Shown here piece by piece: positions 62,679 to 64,000 of a stretch of 64,000 nucleotides of DNA. Each line of letters starts with the position of its first letter. Position 1 is the first letter of the stretch. The DNA is from Pirellulimonas nuda (GTDB taxonomy: Bacteria > Planctomycetota > Planctomycetia > Pirellulales > Lacipirellulaceae), in assembly GCF_007750855.1 (NCBI RefSeq), contig NZ_CP036291.1, positions 4,650,001 through 4,714,000 of the forward strand. The letters run 5' to 3'. The notes beneath the pieces were generated by a model. It saw only the letters and a list, made by a program, of their open reading frames with translations, did not search any database and was not told where the DNA came from. The translations under genes were made by a program, and so were the position numbers.

Positions 62679-63359
62679 CTAGAACGGCTTGTACTTGCCG
62701 TACCACCAGGCGAGCCAGCCGGGGGCGTAGCCGTTGCGGACCTGTCCCAGCTCTCGCTTGTAGATCTTGAGGTCGGCGATCTTGTCGCTCAGCACGGTGC
62801 GGTCGGCGTTGATGAACTGCCGAGAGACCACGCCGGAGAGCGACTGCTCCCACACCTCGTCGTTGTTGCGGATCTGCCGGTGGGCCTCGATCACCAGGTT
62901 GCCGTTGGGCTGGATGTCGACCACCTTCGCGGCGATCCTCAACGTCAGCGAGTCGCGCACCTCGAGGTCGCTCTGCGCGCGGTACTGGCTGTTGAGCTGA
63001 CCGGCGATCTCGGGGTCTTGCCGCACGCTGTCCAGGCCGGTGATGCTGTTGCCGTCGAACGCCAGCCACTCCGCCAACACGGCGTTAAAGTTGGCCGTCT
63101 TGCGGTTCTGCGTCTGCCCCTCGCTGAGCATGCTGGTGCGGTAGTCCACCAGCACGGTGATGATGTCTTCCCGCATCAGCTCGCGGGCCTGCGCCTCGGG
63201 GGGGAGCGGCTGGTAGAGGATCGAGCTGTTCTCGATCGTGAACTGGCCGGTCGGCAGCGACGGGGGCGCCTGCCACAGGCTCCCTTCCTGACCGCGGGCG
63301 ACGCCCACGGCCAGCAGCATTGCGGCGGCGACGATCGTGTTGAGCGCGGGCTTGTTCAT
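62679..63359 (-). CDS. flgH: Flagellar L-ring protein FlgH, without lipobox
   Basis: This 226-residue protein forms the L ring in the outer membrane. The core motifs are present: SSILYQPLPPEAQARELMREDIITVLVDYRTS, ADVFxx-type region replaced by LRIAAKVVDIQPNGNLVIEAHRQI, and VVSRQFINADRTVLSDKIADLKI. The N-terminus is a plain signal peptide (NTIVAAAMLLAVGVARGQE) with no Cys, whereas most FlgH proteins are lipoproteins. The start ATG at 63359 overlaps the flgA stop (ATGA), so the two are translationally coupled. Confidence 0.95.
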   Translation of the reverse strand: MNKPALNTIVAAAMLLAVGVARGQEGSLWQAPPSLPTGQFTIENSSILYQPLPPEAQARELMREDIITVLVDYRTSMLSEGQTQNRKTANFNAVLAEWLAFDGNSITGLDSVRQDPEIAGQLNSQYRAQSDLEVRDSLTLRIAAKVVDIQPNGNLVIEAHRQIRNNDEVWEQSLSGVVSRQFINADRTVLSDKIADLKIYKRELGQVRNGYAPGWLAWWYGKYKPF

Positions 63360-64000
63360 CGGACGGGGCTCCCGAGGGGACTGTAAGCTTGGCGGGACGC
63401 GCCGGAATCGCCGAGCGCGCCCACGGCCAGCTCGCCGCGGGCGACCACCCGCGCCGCCAGCCGGCCGCGCTTGTCGACTTGTTCTACTTCGATCATCTCG
63501 CCCAGCCGGCCGTCGGTGCGGGCGGTCCCCTGCATGCGGACGCGGATGCCGCCGCTGCCGGCCAGCACCGTCACCAGCTCGCCGCGTTGGACGAGGATCG
63601 GTTGGTCGAGGTCGCTGAGGGTCAGCGGCTGAGCGTCGCGGATCGCACGGGCGGTCTCCCGGCCGACCGCCATGTCCGGCGCCTCGATCGCGCCGGCGGG
63701 GGCGGCGCTGGCCGCTACGCGCTGGAGCCGCAGGTCGCCGGGCGCCAGCCGCACGCCGCGCGGCAGGCTCTGCGTGGCGACCACCACGGTGCGAGACGGC
63801 TCCAACTCGGCCGTGACGCTCATGCGTGCTTCGCCCTGACCGGTCTGAAACAACAGCTCAAACCGCCGCCACCCAACCGCCGGCTCTTCGAGCGGCCGGA
63901 TGGAGATCGTGCCCTGGGCGAGCGCCAGCACCTCGGTCTGCGCCTGCGAGATGTCCACTTTGCTGACGATCAGCTTGTCGGACGCTTCGTGGCGGACGCG
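63356..64000 (-). CDS. flgA: Flagellar P-ring assembly chaperone FlgA, N-terminus outside window
   Basis: At least 214 residues of FlgA are present, and the frame stays open to the window edge. The SAF domain is clear: TVVVATQSLPRGVRLAPGDLRLQRV, DMAVGRETARAIRDAQPLTLSDL, VQRGELVTVLAGSGGIRVRMQGTARTDGRLGEMIEV. FlgA helps FlgI assemble into the P ring. The stop overlaps the flgH start by four bases. The order flgA-flgH-flgI-flgJ matches other flagellar operons. Confidence 0.95.
   Translation of the reverse strand, partial: RVRHEASDKLIVSKVDISQAQTEVLALAQGTISIRPLEEPAVGWRRFELLFQTGQGEARMSVTAELEPSRTVVVATQSLPRGVRLAPGDLRLQRVAASAAPAGAIEAPDMAVGRETARAIRDAQPLTLSDLDQPILVQRGELVTVLAGSGGIRVRMQGTARTDGRLGEMIEVEQVDKRGRLAARVVARGELAVGALGDSGASRQAYSPLGSPVR

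Overview
The window looks like the chromosome of a planctomycete, most likely of the order Pirellulales (inference). The evidence is high GC, two DUF1559 pseudopilin-like genes, secreted proteins that pair dockerin type I repeats with PEP-CTERM tails, an N-terminal RRLAFEPLEARRVLA-type export signal, an ECF sigma/FecR pair, and sulfatase and polysaccharide-hydrolase genes. I saw no rRNA, tRNA, CRISPR array, insertion sequence or prophage.

Layout. 1-5.2 kb holds a sulfatase, a GH2 enzyme and a GH16 enzyme, which suggests use of a sulfated galactan. 5.3-8.2 kb is a large malectin/kelch/dockerin secreted protein, with five copies of an 8-mer (GGACAAAA) in its upstream region. 9.0-9.8 kb is the remnant of a mechanosensitive channel gene. 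10-11.5 kb is a Tat-exported parallel beta-helix protein. 11.8-23.0 kb is a unidirectional minus-strand run: ECF sigma factor, FecR with a C-terminal DNRLRE-like domain, a secreted repeat protein, an FG-GAP propeller, a membrane PQQ-type propeller, and a PEP-synthase/rifampin-phosphotransferase-like enzyme with a membrane C-terminus. Several of these genes overlap at stop/start codons. This run is the best candidate here for an undescribed system.

23.2-28.7 kb carries DUF2891, an Nramp-like transporter without the usual metal-binding motifs, a P1B-type ATPase and a His-containing lipoprotein propeller. A DHFR gene follows. 29.7-33.0 kb and 46.8-50.9 kb are two paralogous modules with the same three parts in different order: DUF1559 pseudopilin, small lipoprotein, dockerin/PEP-CTERM protein. 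33.3-39.2 kb is a chaperone cluster (groEL1-groES-groEL2-dnaJ-grpE) preceded by a good sigma-54 promoter match and an upstream inverted repeat. 39.3-46.6 kb holds a membrane protein, acpS, lysS, a LigD-phosphoesterase-like protein, a DUF11-type lipoprotein and slyX. 51.4-55.7 kb holds a metallophosphoesterase/LamG protein, a PEP-CTERM protein and gluQ. 56.1-64.0 kb is a flagellar operon, flgA-flgH-flgI-flgJ-flgN-flgK-flgL, on the minus strand.

From 35 to 60 kb the gaps between genes are filled with several unrelated families of long, word-like inverted repeats. Some begin exactly at stop codons, one spans from stop codon to stop codon of two convergent genes, and one sits directly upstream of flgL, which lacks a normal start codon. 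They are not CRISPR and resemble no transposon I can recognise.
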